Source: Armigeres subalbatus (taxonomy: Eukaryota; Arthropoda; Insecta; Diptera; Culicidae). From it: a DNA stretch of 64,000 nt. Below, in pieces: positions 44,499-55,600 of this stretch; position 1 is the stretch's first letter, and the number at the start of each line of letters is the position of its first letter. The translations under genes and the position numbers were made by a program. The notes under the pieces were generated by a model. The model was not told the DNA's origin and did no database searches. It was given only the letters and a program-made list of their open reading frames with translations. The stretch lies in NCBI RefSeq assembly GCF_024139115.2, contig NW_026942506.1:496001-560000 (forward strand), given 5' to 3'.

Positions 44499-44955
44499 GA
44501 GACGAGCTCGGTGGTATAGTGGCTACCGCTTCTGCCTTATAAGCAGGAGGTCGTGGGTTCAATTCCAGGCTCGTCTCTTTCCTACTTTGTATTTCTATCA
44601 TAGTTCTTTCTGTGTTTCACGTTCTACCAAAACGATTCCTACTGTTATAACCTTCCACACTAACAGTTCAAAAAAATAAACCTTCCGTGGCACCTATGAG
44701 ATGTCGTAGAGTTCTCTGCATCTTTCTTAAGTAGGTGTCCGACTAACCATCCTTCCCTTTCCCCAGCATTCGCAAGGACGTGGCCAGGACAGATCTGGAC
44801 TATTGGAGAGTGCATTGCTTCCATCTAAGAGATAGTGATTAGTCCCAAATCAATATCTGTGGTAACGGATGAAACTGATGCTACTCTCATACAATAGTCT
44901 TGGCTTGTACCACCTATGAATTTGTGCGAATTGCTCAATGCTAATGCTAATGCTA
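44499..44955 (+). mobile_element. tRNA-derived SINE with 19-21 bp target duplications
   Basis: The head 44501-44577 is tRNA-like: a seven-base acceptor pairing GACGAGC with GCTCGTC, an A box TGGTATAGTGG, an anticodon arm with loop CTTATAA (formal anticodon TAT), and a B box GGTTCAATTCC. The T-arm stem has two mismatches, so a functional tRNA is unlikely. An unrelated body of about 360 bp follows, ending in an AATGCT tandem tail (about 44938-44955). The target ATGAAGACAACGTGACTTA precedes (split by a MITE, 44321-44498) and follows (44956-44976). The design resembles the Aedes SINE Gecko; family not confirmed. Confidence 0.83.
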
Positions 44956-44976
44956 ATGAAGACAACGTGACTTAAT

Positions 44977-45371
44977 AGAGCTATTAGTTATTTTGGTTAC
45001 ATCCAAGAATAATTTATTGCGGATGTCAGTCACTTATCTGTCTTTCGAAATCGTGAGTATTGCTGAAAAGAGTATAAGGTACATAGGGGCAAGTTTTTTA
45101 AGTTGAGCTTTGAAGTGCTGTAGAAAAATCCCTTTTATGGATGCTTTTTACACGGGAATTATTTGTTTATATGTTTCGAAGCGAGTTAATACACTGTGCT
45201 ATGTCCAGATATAAGCTAATATTGCCGTATTAAAATACAAAATATATGTACTCAGTGAGGCTCAATATGCAAGAGGTTGTTACCATTGTTACGGTGACTA
45301 TATACTGTCTAGATTCGCAAAAGAGTCCCACGTCAATTTTGATTTTCATTCAGAAATCAGCTTAAGGACAC
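44977..45371. other. No gene seen
   Basis: Short AT-rich unique stretch between the SINE and the 51-bp array. Confidence 0.5.
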
Positions 45372-45958
45372 TTTTTAGCAAACCACAAACCATTTTCCGA
45401 CGGTCTTCGAGACGCGTCTTGTGATTTAGCAAACCACAAACCATTTTCCGACGGTCTTCGAGACGCGTCTTGTGATTTAGCAAACCACAAACCATTTTAT
45501 GACGGTCTTCGAGACGCGTCTTGTGATTTTGCAAACCACAAACCATTTTATGACGGTCTTCGAGACGCGTCTTGTGATTTTGCAAACCACAAACCATTTT
45601 ATGACGGTCTTAGAGACGCGTCTTGTGGTTTAGCAAACCACAAACCATTTTCCTACGGTCTTCGAGACGCGTATTGTGATTTAGCAAACCACAAACCATT
45701 TTATGACGGTCTTCGAGACGCGTCTTGTGATTTTGCAAACCACAAACCATTTTATGACGGTCTTAGAGACGCGTCTTGTGATTTAGCAAACCACAAACCA
45801 TTTTCCGACGGTCTTAGAGACGCGTCTTGTGGTTTAGCAAACCACAAACCATTTTCCGACGGTCTTCGAGACGCGTCTTGTGATTTAGCAAACCACAAAC
45901 CATTTTCCGACGGTCTTAGAGACGCGTCTTGTGGTTTAGCAAACCACAAACCATTTGC
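45372..45958. repeat. 51-bp minisatellite, about 11.5 units
   Basis: Each unit contains AGCAAACCACAAACCATTTT, then GACGGTCTTCGAGACGCGTC and TTGTGATTT. Start-to-start spacing is exactly 51 bp, so minus-strand frames repeat as 17 residues (ENGLWFAKPQDASLRPS type). Variant positions (CCGACGG or ATGACGG; TTCGAG or TTAGAG; GTGATT or GTGGTT) are mixed in runs, consistent with unequal exchange. The open frames at 45346-45597 and 45752-45961 are artefacts of the period. Confidence 0.95.
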
Positions 45959-46465
45959 CATCCTAAAGATTTTTTAAGTCGCGTTTGCCTAGTTTGCACA
46001 ATAATTCTTCACGCCACCGGGGAAGGAGGGGGTCATTCAGTCATTCAGCATACATTAAAAAAAATGTTGTTTTCAATTTATTTCCAAGTGAGAAACATAA
46101 CACGATAATAGATCGATAATAGAATTGAAGAGACGTAATTCATCCGAAGAACGCATAATTAGCCGGGTATAGCCGCTTGCCCGAATTAAGGCAATGGCAG
46201 ATGAGATCCCTTCTTTATAAATATGCATTCGCCAGGATTAAAGCAATTGTGGATATGATCCCGCTCCCAATATGATATGGCGCTTTCCCGGATTAAGACA
46301 ATGGTGGATGTAATTCTTTCTTTAAAAGTAGGCACTTGCTAGTATAAAATCAATGGTGGATGTAATTCCTTCTTTAAAAGTAGTTGCTTGCCCGGATTAA
46401 GGCAACGGTGGATGTGATCCCTTCTCTAGAAGTAGGTGTTTACCCGTCACCGTGTTTGAATATGG
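45959..46465. repeat. Diverged repeats of TTGCCCGGATTAAGGCAATGG
   Basis: Between about 46140 and 46440 the phrases GCCCGGATTAAGGCAA, GGTGGATGTGATCCC and TTCTTTAAAAGTAGG recur at intervals of about 60 to 65 bp in four or five diverged copies. No gene. Confidence 0.65.
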
Positions 46466-46469
46466 CCAT

Positions 46470-47880
46470 TGTGACTTCCGATCTTCTTGAAAGAAGGCTT
46501 CCGTGCCACTTGAAGAAGGCTTACGAGCATCTTGGAAAAAGGCTTTCATACCTCTTGAAAGGTGGCTTCCAAGTCTATTGAAAGAAGACATTCAAGCCTC
46601 TTGATAGTAGGCTTCCAAGTCTCTTGATAGGAGGCGTCCGGGCCCCTTAAAACAAGGCTTCCGGGCCTCTTGAAAGGGGGCCCGAGCAGCGCAAGTCTGA
46701 TAAAAATGGTTGCAGCAACTTGATCGCAACTAAATTTTCTAACATATGAGTTACAGTAACCTACATGGAACATGTGTGCTACTAGGGAGGCGTCTGGGCC
46801 TCTTGAAAGGAGACTTCCGGGCCTTTTTAAAGGAGGCTTCCGGGCCTCTTGAAAGGAGGCTTCCGGGCCTCTTGGAAGGAGGCTTCCGGGCCTCTTGGAA
46901 GGAGGCTTCCGGGCCTCTTGGAAGGAGGCTTCCGAGCCTTCTGAAAGGAGGCTTCCGGGCCTCTTGAAAGGAGGCTTCCGGGCCTCTTGAAAGGAGGCTT
47001 CCGGGCCTCTTGAAAGGAGGCTTCCGGGCCTCTTGAAAGGAGGCGGCTGGGCCTCTTGAAAGGAGGCTTCCGGGCCTCTTGAAAGGAGGCTTCCGGGCCT
47101 CTTGAAAGGAGGCTTCCGGGCCTCTTGAAAGGAGGCCTGGGCCTCTTGAAAGGAGGCTTCGGGCCTCTTGAAAGGAGGCTTCTGGCCTCTTGAAAGGAGG
47201 CTTCGGGCCTCTTGAAAGGAGGCTTCTGGGCCTCTTTAAAGGAGGTGTCTGGGCGTCGTGAAAGGGGGCTTCCGGGCCAGTTGAAAGGAGGCTTCTGGGC
47301 CTCTTGAAAGGAGGCGTCTGGGCCTCTTGAAAGGAGGCGTCCGGGCCTCTTGAAAGGAGGCTTCCGGGCCTCTTGAAAGGAAAACATTTTTCACTCACAC
47401 CTTTTTTCGCTATAGCAGGAGGCTTCCGGGCCTCTTGAAAGGAGGCTTCCGGGCCTCTTGAAAGGAGGCTTCCGGGCCTCTTGAAAGGAGGCTTCCGGGC
47501 CTCTTGAAAGGAGGCTTCCGGGCCTCTTGAAAGGAGGCTTCTGGGCCTCTTGAAAGGAGGCCTGGGCCTCTTAAAAGGAGGCTTCCGGGCCTCTTGAAAG
47601 TAGGCTTCCGGGTCTCTTGAAAGAAGCCTTCGGGCCTCTTGAAAGGAGGCTTCCGGGCCTCTTGAAAGGAGGCTTCCGGGCCTCTTGAAAGGAGGCTTCC
47701 GGGCCTCTTGAAAGGAGGCTTCCGGGCCTCTTGAAAGGAGGCTTCCGGGCCTCTTGAAAGGAGGCTTCCGGGCCTCTTGAAAGGAGGCATCCGGGCCTCT
47801 TGAAAGGAGGCTTCCGGGCTTCTTGAAAGGATAATCTTAAAAGTAGGCTCACGAGCCTCTTAAAGGGAGGCTTCCGAGCT
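46470..47880. repeat. 23-bp minisatellite (GGCTTCCGGGCCTCTTGAAA)
   Basis: Clean tandem units containing GGCTTCCGGGCCTCTTGAAA, period 23 bp, with diverged copies at the left edge (46470-46680), a short unique break at 46685-46785 and another at 47383-47417. Minus-strand frames of 126 to 215 residues are a 23-residue repeat (RPGSLLSRGPEASFQ type) and not genes. GC is far above its neighbours. Confidence 0.95.
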
Positions 47881-48064
47881 TGAAATTGAAATTGAAAATT
47901 GTGTGGATTTTACAATCCATCCATTCCACCCATCAAAAGATGACCAGTTGAACAAAAATCCGAAAGTTCTGGAAACTAAGCTGAGAGAAAATTCAGATGG
48001 AATATTCAGCCAAACAACTTAGGCTTAATGGTCTTCGGCCGAATAGGTCATTTGACTGGAAAGA

Positions 48065-48720
48065 TCATTTGGACATGTTTTTTCGCGTCTCACATCTCAA
48101 TCATAATTCTATTCTCACTGCGAAAAGTGAAAATTAAGAAGAAAGAAATGATAAGTGAGGAAGGAGGCATCTGAGAATTGAGAACTTAGGAACAAGGTTC
48201 TCCTTGGAGTGAGAAGTGAGTTTCTTACTCCTCATTTCTCACTTATCACTGTGAAATGTTGATACTGCGAAGTGAGAAGTGATACGTCTTACTTCTCACT
48301 TCTCACTTCGTACTACTCACTTTTTTACAGTGAGAAGTGATAAATAAGGAGTGAGCAGTGAGAAGTGATAAGTATCTCTTCTAACTCATAAATTCTCACT
48401 TCTCACTTCTCACTTCTTTTTCCGAACTTCTTATTTGTCACAGATGATGAGTGAAAAGTAAAGCGTCTCACTTGCCACTTCACTCTTATAACTTTTCCCA
48501 CTCATCATTTCTCACTTCTCATTTCTAACTTCTTACTTCGCACTTCTCACTTTTTACAAAGAGAAGTAAGAAATGATGTGTGAAAAGTGAGAAGTGAGAC
48601 GTCTCACTTCTCACTTTTAACTCCTCATTTCTCACTTCTTTCTGTAAAAATTGAGAAGTGCAAAGTAATTGGAGAGACGTCTCTCACTCGCTTTTTCTTT
48701 CTCACTTCTCACTTTTTACA
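48065..48720. repeat. TCACTTCTCA repeat block with alternating orientation
   Basis: Runs of CTCACTTCTCACTTCTC alternate with GAGAAGTGAGAAGTGA. Neighbouring runs are inverted copies that could fold together. It is the same family as at 20.4-21.1 kb. Diverged GGCCGAATAGGTCATTTG units flank it on the left (about 48025-48080). Confidence 0.85.
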
Positions 48721-48724
48721 GTGA

Positions 48725-48945
48725 TCATTTTTGCCGAACGATCACTTAGGCCAAATTTTGTTTTCGGCCAAATTACCTGTTCGGTCAATCGACATTTTCG
48801 GCCAAATGACCCTTTCTGCTTAACGAACTTTTCGGGCAAATTATCTATTCGACCAAATGACCTTTCCGGCCAAATGACTTTCAGCCTAATGGTTTGTTGG
48901 ACCAAATGGCAGCTTTCGGCCTAGTGGCATTCGGTAAAACGGTCC
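48725..48945. repeat. Diverged 17-bp family, inverted relative to the 5.4-kb array
   Basis: CGGCCAAATGACCTTTTC-like units with spacing of 17 to 21 bp. This is the reverse complement sense of the units at 5.4-6.3 kb. Frames on both strands (48658-48924, 48702-48905) are repeat translations. Confidence 0.75.
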
Positions 48946-49480
48946 TTTCTTGATGGTGACAAACCCTACGGTTAGTGGCAGACAAGCCTCCTCGTTACTG
49001 TCAGGTAGCGAGTGCGGGACAACGGAAGCCTAGTAGATTAGGATTGTTGTGAGGTCCGACAGGTATTCCTCGCTCATACAACTGTCAGCCCGCTGCAGGA
49101 CTCACCAAATAAAAACAGGCCATTAACCACCGTTCAAGCTTCCCTTGCCCTCAAGGTTTAATGCTCCTTACGGAATGATGTCATATTCAAATTCGTTTTA
49201 GAAATAATGAGAAGTGATCATAGAAAGCCAGATTTGTCTCCAGCAGTAATCAACAGTCATCGACGACTGTAACCCGTTGAATTTGTGTTCTACATTTTGT
49301 AACCCCTTATTCTAGGTGATGTTTTCCGGTTGAATGAATATTTTTGAGCGCTTGTGGTTATTATGTGATCTCTTGGACATCAGTTCTAAAATAGATCTAT
49401 CATATGCTGCAGCTCAAAGCAATCTTCCTTTTCAGAAACATCAAACATTTTCGAGGAATGATTGTTTCTCCGGAAAGTCA
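48946..49480. other. No gene seen; unique moderate-GC stretch
   Basis: It contains GACAAGCCTCCTCGTTACTG and CAGGACTCACCAAATAAAAA phrases without a recognised identity, possibly part of an unclassified dispersed repeat. Confidence 0.35.
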
Positions 49481-50640
49481 TTCGGCCGAAAGCCATTTGG
49501 TCAAATCCCACTTGACCGAATGACACGTTAGGTTGAAATTCATATAGCCGAATTCCATTAGGCCAAAGCGGTTATTATACCAAAACGGTTGAATCGAAAA
49601 TGTCATTAGGGTAAAAGCGACACACGGCCGAAAGGGTAATTTGGTCGAACATGTATGGTTGAATTGGCGCAAGGGGCATGGCCCAAAATGTCGCTTGGCC
49701 GAAATGGCCGTTTGATAGAAAATGTCGTTTGATAGAATAGGCCATATGCCTATAACCTAAATAGGTCATTTGACTGAAAAAGTCGTTTGACCGAAAATGC
49801 GGATTGGCCTAATTGCCACTTTGGTGGAAAGTATGCCCAAAATGTCATTTGACTGAATAGGTCATATGGCGGGATTGTCGAAAATGTAAAAATGTGGCCA
49901 AAAATGTCGTTTAGCCGAACAATAGTGAATGCGGAAAGTATTAAGTGATTGAAGATAATAATTAAGATGTGAGGAGTAAGGAATAAGAAGTTAACAGTGA
50001 TACGTCTCACTTCTCACTTTTCCCTCTATATTTCTTTCTCCCCATTTCTCACTTCTCAATTTGGTCTTATCTTACTGTGAAAAATGAGAAGTCAAATATG
50101 AAGAGTGTAATGTGAGAATTGATAAGTCTGACTTTTCACTTCTCCCTCCTCGATTCGTGCCTCCTATTTCTTACTTCCCCAAAGTCACTTCCCCATTCTC
50201 ACTCCTCATTGTTAAAAGTGATAATTGCGAAGTGAGAAGCGAGAAGTGAGCAGTAAGATGACTCACTTCTTACTTTTTATTTCTCATTTCTTATTTTTCA
50301 TTTTTCACTTTTCATTTCTTACTTCTCACTTCTCAATTATCATTTTCATTTCACACAAAAATCGACATTTTTAGCTTTATGAACCGTTCACTAAACAGCA
50401 ATACGGCCGTACAATTTGTTCGGCTAAATAACAATTTAGGCAAATGACCCTATCTGCCAAACAACCCATCCGGTCAAATGGCACCTTCGGCTGCATGACC
50501 TGTTCGGCGGTATGAACCATTCGGTCAAACAACGTTTTCGGCATTATGACCTGTTCAGCCAAATGGCTCTTTTTTTTCAAACGACCATTTCGACCAAACG
50601 GCTTTTTCAGCCGAATGACATATTTTTACAAAACAATCGA
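49481..50640. repeat. 17-bp family and TCACTTCTCA blocks, mixed
   Basis: 49481-49920 has units such as TTGGCCGAAATGGCCGTTTG and GTCATTTGACCGAAAATG in the 5.4-kb orientation. 49970-50345 is a TCACTTCTC block with inverted runs. 50380-50630 has GGTCAAATGACC/CGGCCAAATGGC units in the opposite orientation. The order (17-bp family, TCACTTCTC, inverted 17-bp family) is the same as at 18.3-19.3 kb and 48.0-48.95 kb. Confidence 0.75.
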
Positions 50641-53600
50641 TGGTAAAGCGCCAGGACCAGGGACCGGTGAGGATTTCAAACTGATTCGTTTGTATCAGCC
50701 ACTTCAGCATTCAGAAACACTGCGTTTGGTATATCTACTTTCTTTCTTTTGGAAGTCATGAACAGTCCGTTCGTATGGTGTGGCGGAAGTAGAGGGACTA
50801 GTGGCTAAGATACACTTTGATTCCAGATTTCTTAAGTTGGTGTAGTTTCGCACTGCTTTGAATCTGTTTCGTTTCAGATTGCGCAGACCATGACCTTTAA
50901 GGCACAGATGTAGAAATATGAGATCAAAATAGCTGACTGGAGAAGTAAGTCCTAATTTCCAGCAAGCGTCCTGCAAAACGCGGGACGCCTATCTGGATAG
51001 CATCACTGGCTTAAAAGTGAATCCTCCTAAAGTGCATTTCACATAGTTTTTGGCCCAAAAAAAATTGAAAAATATTTGTAAGGCTGTATGAATTGTAGTA
51101 AATTTGTAAAACGAAGTCTGGTCACATTATTTAAGATCCAACATAAATGTTAATGTAATCTAATCGATGTTTTTTGAGATCTAAAAATCGGCGATTCTTC
51201 AGAATACATGTTTCGGCGGCAATGTTTGCTATAATTGTGTTCGATAGTTGAGGCATGACTCGGCGCAGTGAAAATTCTGAATTGTGAAAAATAACTTCAT
51301 ACTTTCAGAAGAAAACTATTTTTCTAAAAGTTTACATGAATAAAGGAGGATATGAAATCCAAATACATATAAGTAACTTTGAACGCATCAGGGTACTCAT
51401 CCATTATTTAATTTTAGTTCAATGTTTTGTATGTTTAAAAACTATTTTGCTAAAGGAATGCCTAAAATTTTTAGAAAGTAATTCACAAATCCATTTCACA
51501 AGCAATAGTCAACTAAACAATTAAATCGAAGTAAAATATGAAAACATAAAGAATGCTGCTTGCAGAGAAATTTTGAAGCAGTCAGTCACATAGCAGGACA
51601 CTACCTATAGATAACTTATTATTACATTTGATGTTATTTATACAATTTCATACAAACAAACGCCGATGACTTACAGGATTTACAATAGAAACGGGATGCA
51701 TTTTTCAATTTTCGTTATTACAAACCCCTCGCTCCCACGCCTGCCGTCGCTGTTCGACGGTCAGGTGGGGCGCCTCTACAACTATTATTACCGAACGAAC
51801 AATATAGGAGCAACCGAACACACGAGACAGATAGAGACGAATGTTAATAGTCAGCGAACGTCACAGTGATATACTAAACTTACCAATAGAGCCAAAAACC
51901 GAATATATTTTTATTATTTACAGTGGAACTACAGAACAGAACACAATTGCAATACGACAGATTTAACGGAAGCGTGAAATCGGCGCAGCCGAACATGAGC
52001 GAAACAAAATGGCGAACTCTTACTTTGCTAATAAACCATTTCGAATATTTGCTGTAAAATTAGTTTGATCTCCCACCAGTCCAGTGTGCACCACAAAACG
52101 GTTTGAGGTATCAGTCTATTTTGTATCTTTTGGCAGCAAAACTCAATTTAGGAAGAAGCACGTTTAAAAGCAAAACCAAATACTAACATTTAAGGAATGT
52201 ACAAAATCTACTGAGTGTTGTAAGGTCTTAAAGTCTTGAATTTAGGAGATATTTGTGCAAATTTAATATCGCGGTAAACGAAAAATAATCAGCGGATGCG
52301 ACCACGTTTAGTTTTGTGTAGGAATTAGCCCACGAGCATACCACAAACAAAACGAACGAAAACAAAAGGACATTTTCGGATTAGTATACGACCTGGGATC
52401 TAGATGTCACACACTCTGTTTAAATTATGTCAAAATTGAAGGAGCAAGCAGCTTTGCTGGAAATATCGTGAGAAACATTCGAAGTGAGCACACTTTTTCA
52501 AAAACAGCAAACAACCTTCTGTCAGTCGCCATTTAATCTTCCCGAAAGAGGAGAACCCGGAATCTCAGTGCAGCGATGAAAGAGATGTAAACAAAGAAAT
52601 CGTGATTAAACAGGTGTAAAAATATTGTCACATTCCAAATTGGAAGCTGAAGAATATATTAGGTTAAATATAATGTAATTCTGTAAACCACATGTACAAA
52701 ATAACGTAGCTACAATAATACGGAGAACAAAATGACACAGAACAAACTTCAGTTGAACCGATTGAACATCTCCGAATTGGCAATGGAAATTATCCCCTCC
52801 AATGAACCTCAGCATGTATCCAGAAGACAAACATTCAGCAATAGACAATCTACTTTAAACCCAAAGATTCGATGGTTAAAAACTATGAAACCATTTTTCA
52901 GTTACCGCATATCAATGCATCCAAAAATCTACCCCGATCCGGATTGAAACAAAATTAAAAGGAAACTCTCAGTTCAACCAGACGCAAACAAGTTCAGCTG
53001 CTCACAATTGAAACAACAAATGAAAAACGGAAAGAATAAAACAGGGTAACTTAATGAATTTCATATACATTAAACAAAGCATACAAAACAAAAACAAAAC
53101 AACACAATGATGAGCGCAGAAATAAAATAAATAGAATTTAAAAATACATTACGACAAACAATGGATTAACGACATACTGGTTCAGGTGGTTTTTAAGCAG
53201 AAGTGTAAAGCGTTCACGTGTGCGGTCGTTCGATTGCAGCAAAACCGTCGGGAATACGAGCCCAGAGAAATACAGTAAAAACATCTGAAATTTGTACTTT
53301 TTCGATATGTGATATCAATTTGTAATGTTAACGATTCTACGTTTGTCTTAGTTTTATGTCCAAATGAAAAAAAAGGAACACTTATTCAGTTTAACGGTTG
53401 TTTTGAAAGGAACAAAATTATTGCTGTCTGTAAATAAAGAGTACCAGAGATTTTGGTAAGCAACTATAGTCAGAGAAATGTTTTCGGCACTAAGCAGTAA
53501 GGAAAAATGTAAAATTTAAACAAAGTCTAAAAACGACACGTAAGAAAAGCAAATCCAGAGGTGACTTGGACGTAAACAAAAAAAACATAAATAATATTAA

Positions 53601-54285
53601 ACTGTAATGGAATGCAATTTAGGCAAATGAAAGTAAAAATTTAACTGTTATTTAGGCACAATTATTTATAGAAGGAAAAATCGTAAGAAAAATGAACAAA
53701 ATTGAAAATCAAAATTCAATTTGGCTGAAAAAGAGTGAACTAAAAATACACACAAAATTAATAAGTGTAGCAAACAAAAGAGAAAAAAAAATCGAGTAGG
53801 CGATAATTGTTCGAGAGCTATTGGAATTTTATGATCTTCTGTTTAAAAAATTCAATTTTCTGAATTTGTTCCACCTTTTTTTTATTCTTTCTATTGATCA
53901 TTTGTTTAAGTAGTTAACAAACTTCTTCAAAATTGTAATATACTTAATTCGAAGAAAAAAAAACACGAGAAAATGCCGGGATGAGCAAATTAGCAAAGAG
54001 GAAAATTCTGGAATGAACGAAAACAACAGCAAAACGAAAAACTGAAAACTAATTTTAATATGTGAAAACAGAAAAAAATAAAACAAAAAACGAAAAATAG
54101 AAGCAAGTAAGGCGAATCTGTAAGAAACAAAATATTTGGCACTTATTGATATTTACTGTTATATGAACAAAATATGAAACTGAAATAAAACTAATTGATA
54201 CAAAAATAATGCAAACTTGTTTTGACGAACGGCCATCCATTACGTCACGCTCTTTCTGCAAAAATTCAGACTTTCGGTACAAAAC
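50641..54285. other. No supported gene; A/C-rich, UTR-like sequence
   Basis: AT-rich sequence with many AACAAAACAAA tracts and several AATAAA hexamers (for example near 53125 and 54077). Short frames (plus 51666-51869, plus 52732-52947) lack motifs. A GKAPGPG phrase near 50643-50665 recalls the KAPGPDG motif of non-LTR reverse transcriptases but is isolated. The base composition resembles the 3' UTR tract at 41.6-43.9 kb. Confidence 0.35.
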
Positions 54286-54289
54286 CGCG

Positions 54290-55600
54290 ATAATGGGGAA
54301 TATCACATGTCCCATTATAGCAAAAATGCTATCGATATAGGTGTTGGTGTGTAATTCGAGTATGTCCAATGCGTAAACGACTTATTGCCTTTTGTTTGAT
54401 GATGATGATGATGTAATCGGCCAGGCCAAGGGAGAGTGTTTGGCATAATGACCAAAAGGAAGTTTTCACTGATTTGCCAGTCGTGTTTTGGGGATCTCCT
54501 GTCCCAGGTACGCCCTCCCATGCAAATTAGAGGAGCTATATCAGGTATGCTTTCACGTGTCAGTTCATTGTAGGCCAAACTTATTCTTCTAACTGAAGGG
54601 AAGCTGCTCAGGTTACGAACTCATGTTCTCATTTCCATCTGGTTAGATGAGCCCTCACCAAATAAAAGATTTACCCTTTCGATTAGGCGTATTATTTTAC
54701 AAATATTCTGTTCGACCACCAGATATGCAAATGGTAATTGGCCCGATTCGGCCATTATTGAATCAACTGGGCTTGAACGGAAAGCTCTACTGGATTGTCT
54801 AATACCTGCGTTGTATAAGGGTTCCAGCATTCTCATATTGGTTCTGCTTCCACTGCTGATGACTAGTACACCATGTAGCATTTTTGGCACTAGAACAGCA
54901 AAAACAACAATTTTTTAAGTATGAATATGATTTTTCGTCGATCGGCAATGTCATATGATTAATAATTATTTTTCGAGCGTCTTAAATTAGTGGAAGTAAA
55001 AGGAAGATATTTTTTTAAAACCGAGTATCATATGCTTTGGCTATATCTAGTAGCAATACTTCACAGTGATCTCCATCGTCGAAAGGGTTGCGAATAGATC
55101 TTTCTAGTGCTGCGAGGTATGTATCGATGCAACGTCCTTTGCGGAAGGCAAACTGTTGCTTATTAAACAAATTGTGGTTTTCCAGAGTTCCAATCAACCT
55201 TCTGTTTACCATTCGTTCGACTGTTTTACTCACATAGCTTAGTAAAGTTATGGGGCGTTGATTTTCCATTACCTTTGATTCCTTTCCAGGTTTGTGTATG
55301 GGAGCTACGAGTCCTTCTTTCCAAGTTTTCTGGATATCTCCAGTTCGCCATACATTGTTTATGGTTTATTTAGGTTGATGCTTCCAACGAATGTATCCCA
55401 AGATTGCTTTTTAGCATTGCGTACAACTTTTCTGGACTTGTTCCTAGCTATTTGGAATTCTTCCAAGGCTAGCTACTTGCGAGGATCGCATCGATCCATT
55501 TTTTTAACTTGCGGAGTTTTTTCCTACGTAGTCGTATGGCAGTTTTGACGTCTTCGTTTCACCAAGGAACAGCTCGTTTGTAGGCGTTTCCATTAGACCT
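54290..55600 (-). pseudogene. Broken non-LTR retrotransposon ORF2 (I-clade-like)
   Basis: Read from 55600 downwards, translation gives an AVPWWN block and an RLRRKKLRKLK linker with SWDTF. It continues VWRTGDIQKTWKEGLVAPIH (about 55350-55290), RPITLLS, VSKTVERMVNRRL, QFAFRKGRCIDTYL and LLLDIAKAYD (ending near 55020). Next come LEPLYNAGIRQSSRAFRSSP (about 54830) and finally RLRIGHTRITH (about 54370). These match, in order, the linker, RT fingers and palm, thumb, and the C-terminal RIGHTRLTH region of I-clade elements. Only about 190 bp separate the first catalytic aspartate block from the thumb, so the FADD region is deleted. Multiple stops and frame changes are present. Confidence 0.85.

Noticed and set aside
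45346..45961. Repetitive frames with MVCGLQNHKTRLEDR and ENGLWFAKPQDAS
   Set aside because: 51-bp minisatellite artefact.
46751..47852. Minus-strand frames of 93 to 215 residues rich in RPGSLLSRGPEASF
   Set aside because: 23-bp tandem repeat translated; a 23-residue period is expected from the unit length.
50640..50670. GKAPGPG phrase resembling the reverse transcriptase KAPGPDG motif
   Set aside because: Isolated, followed by no further RT motif; too short to call.
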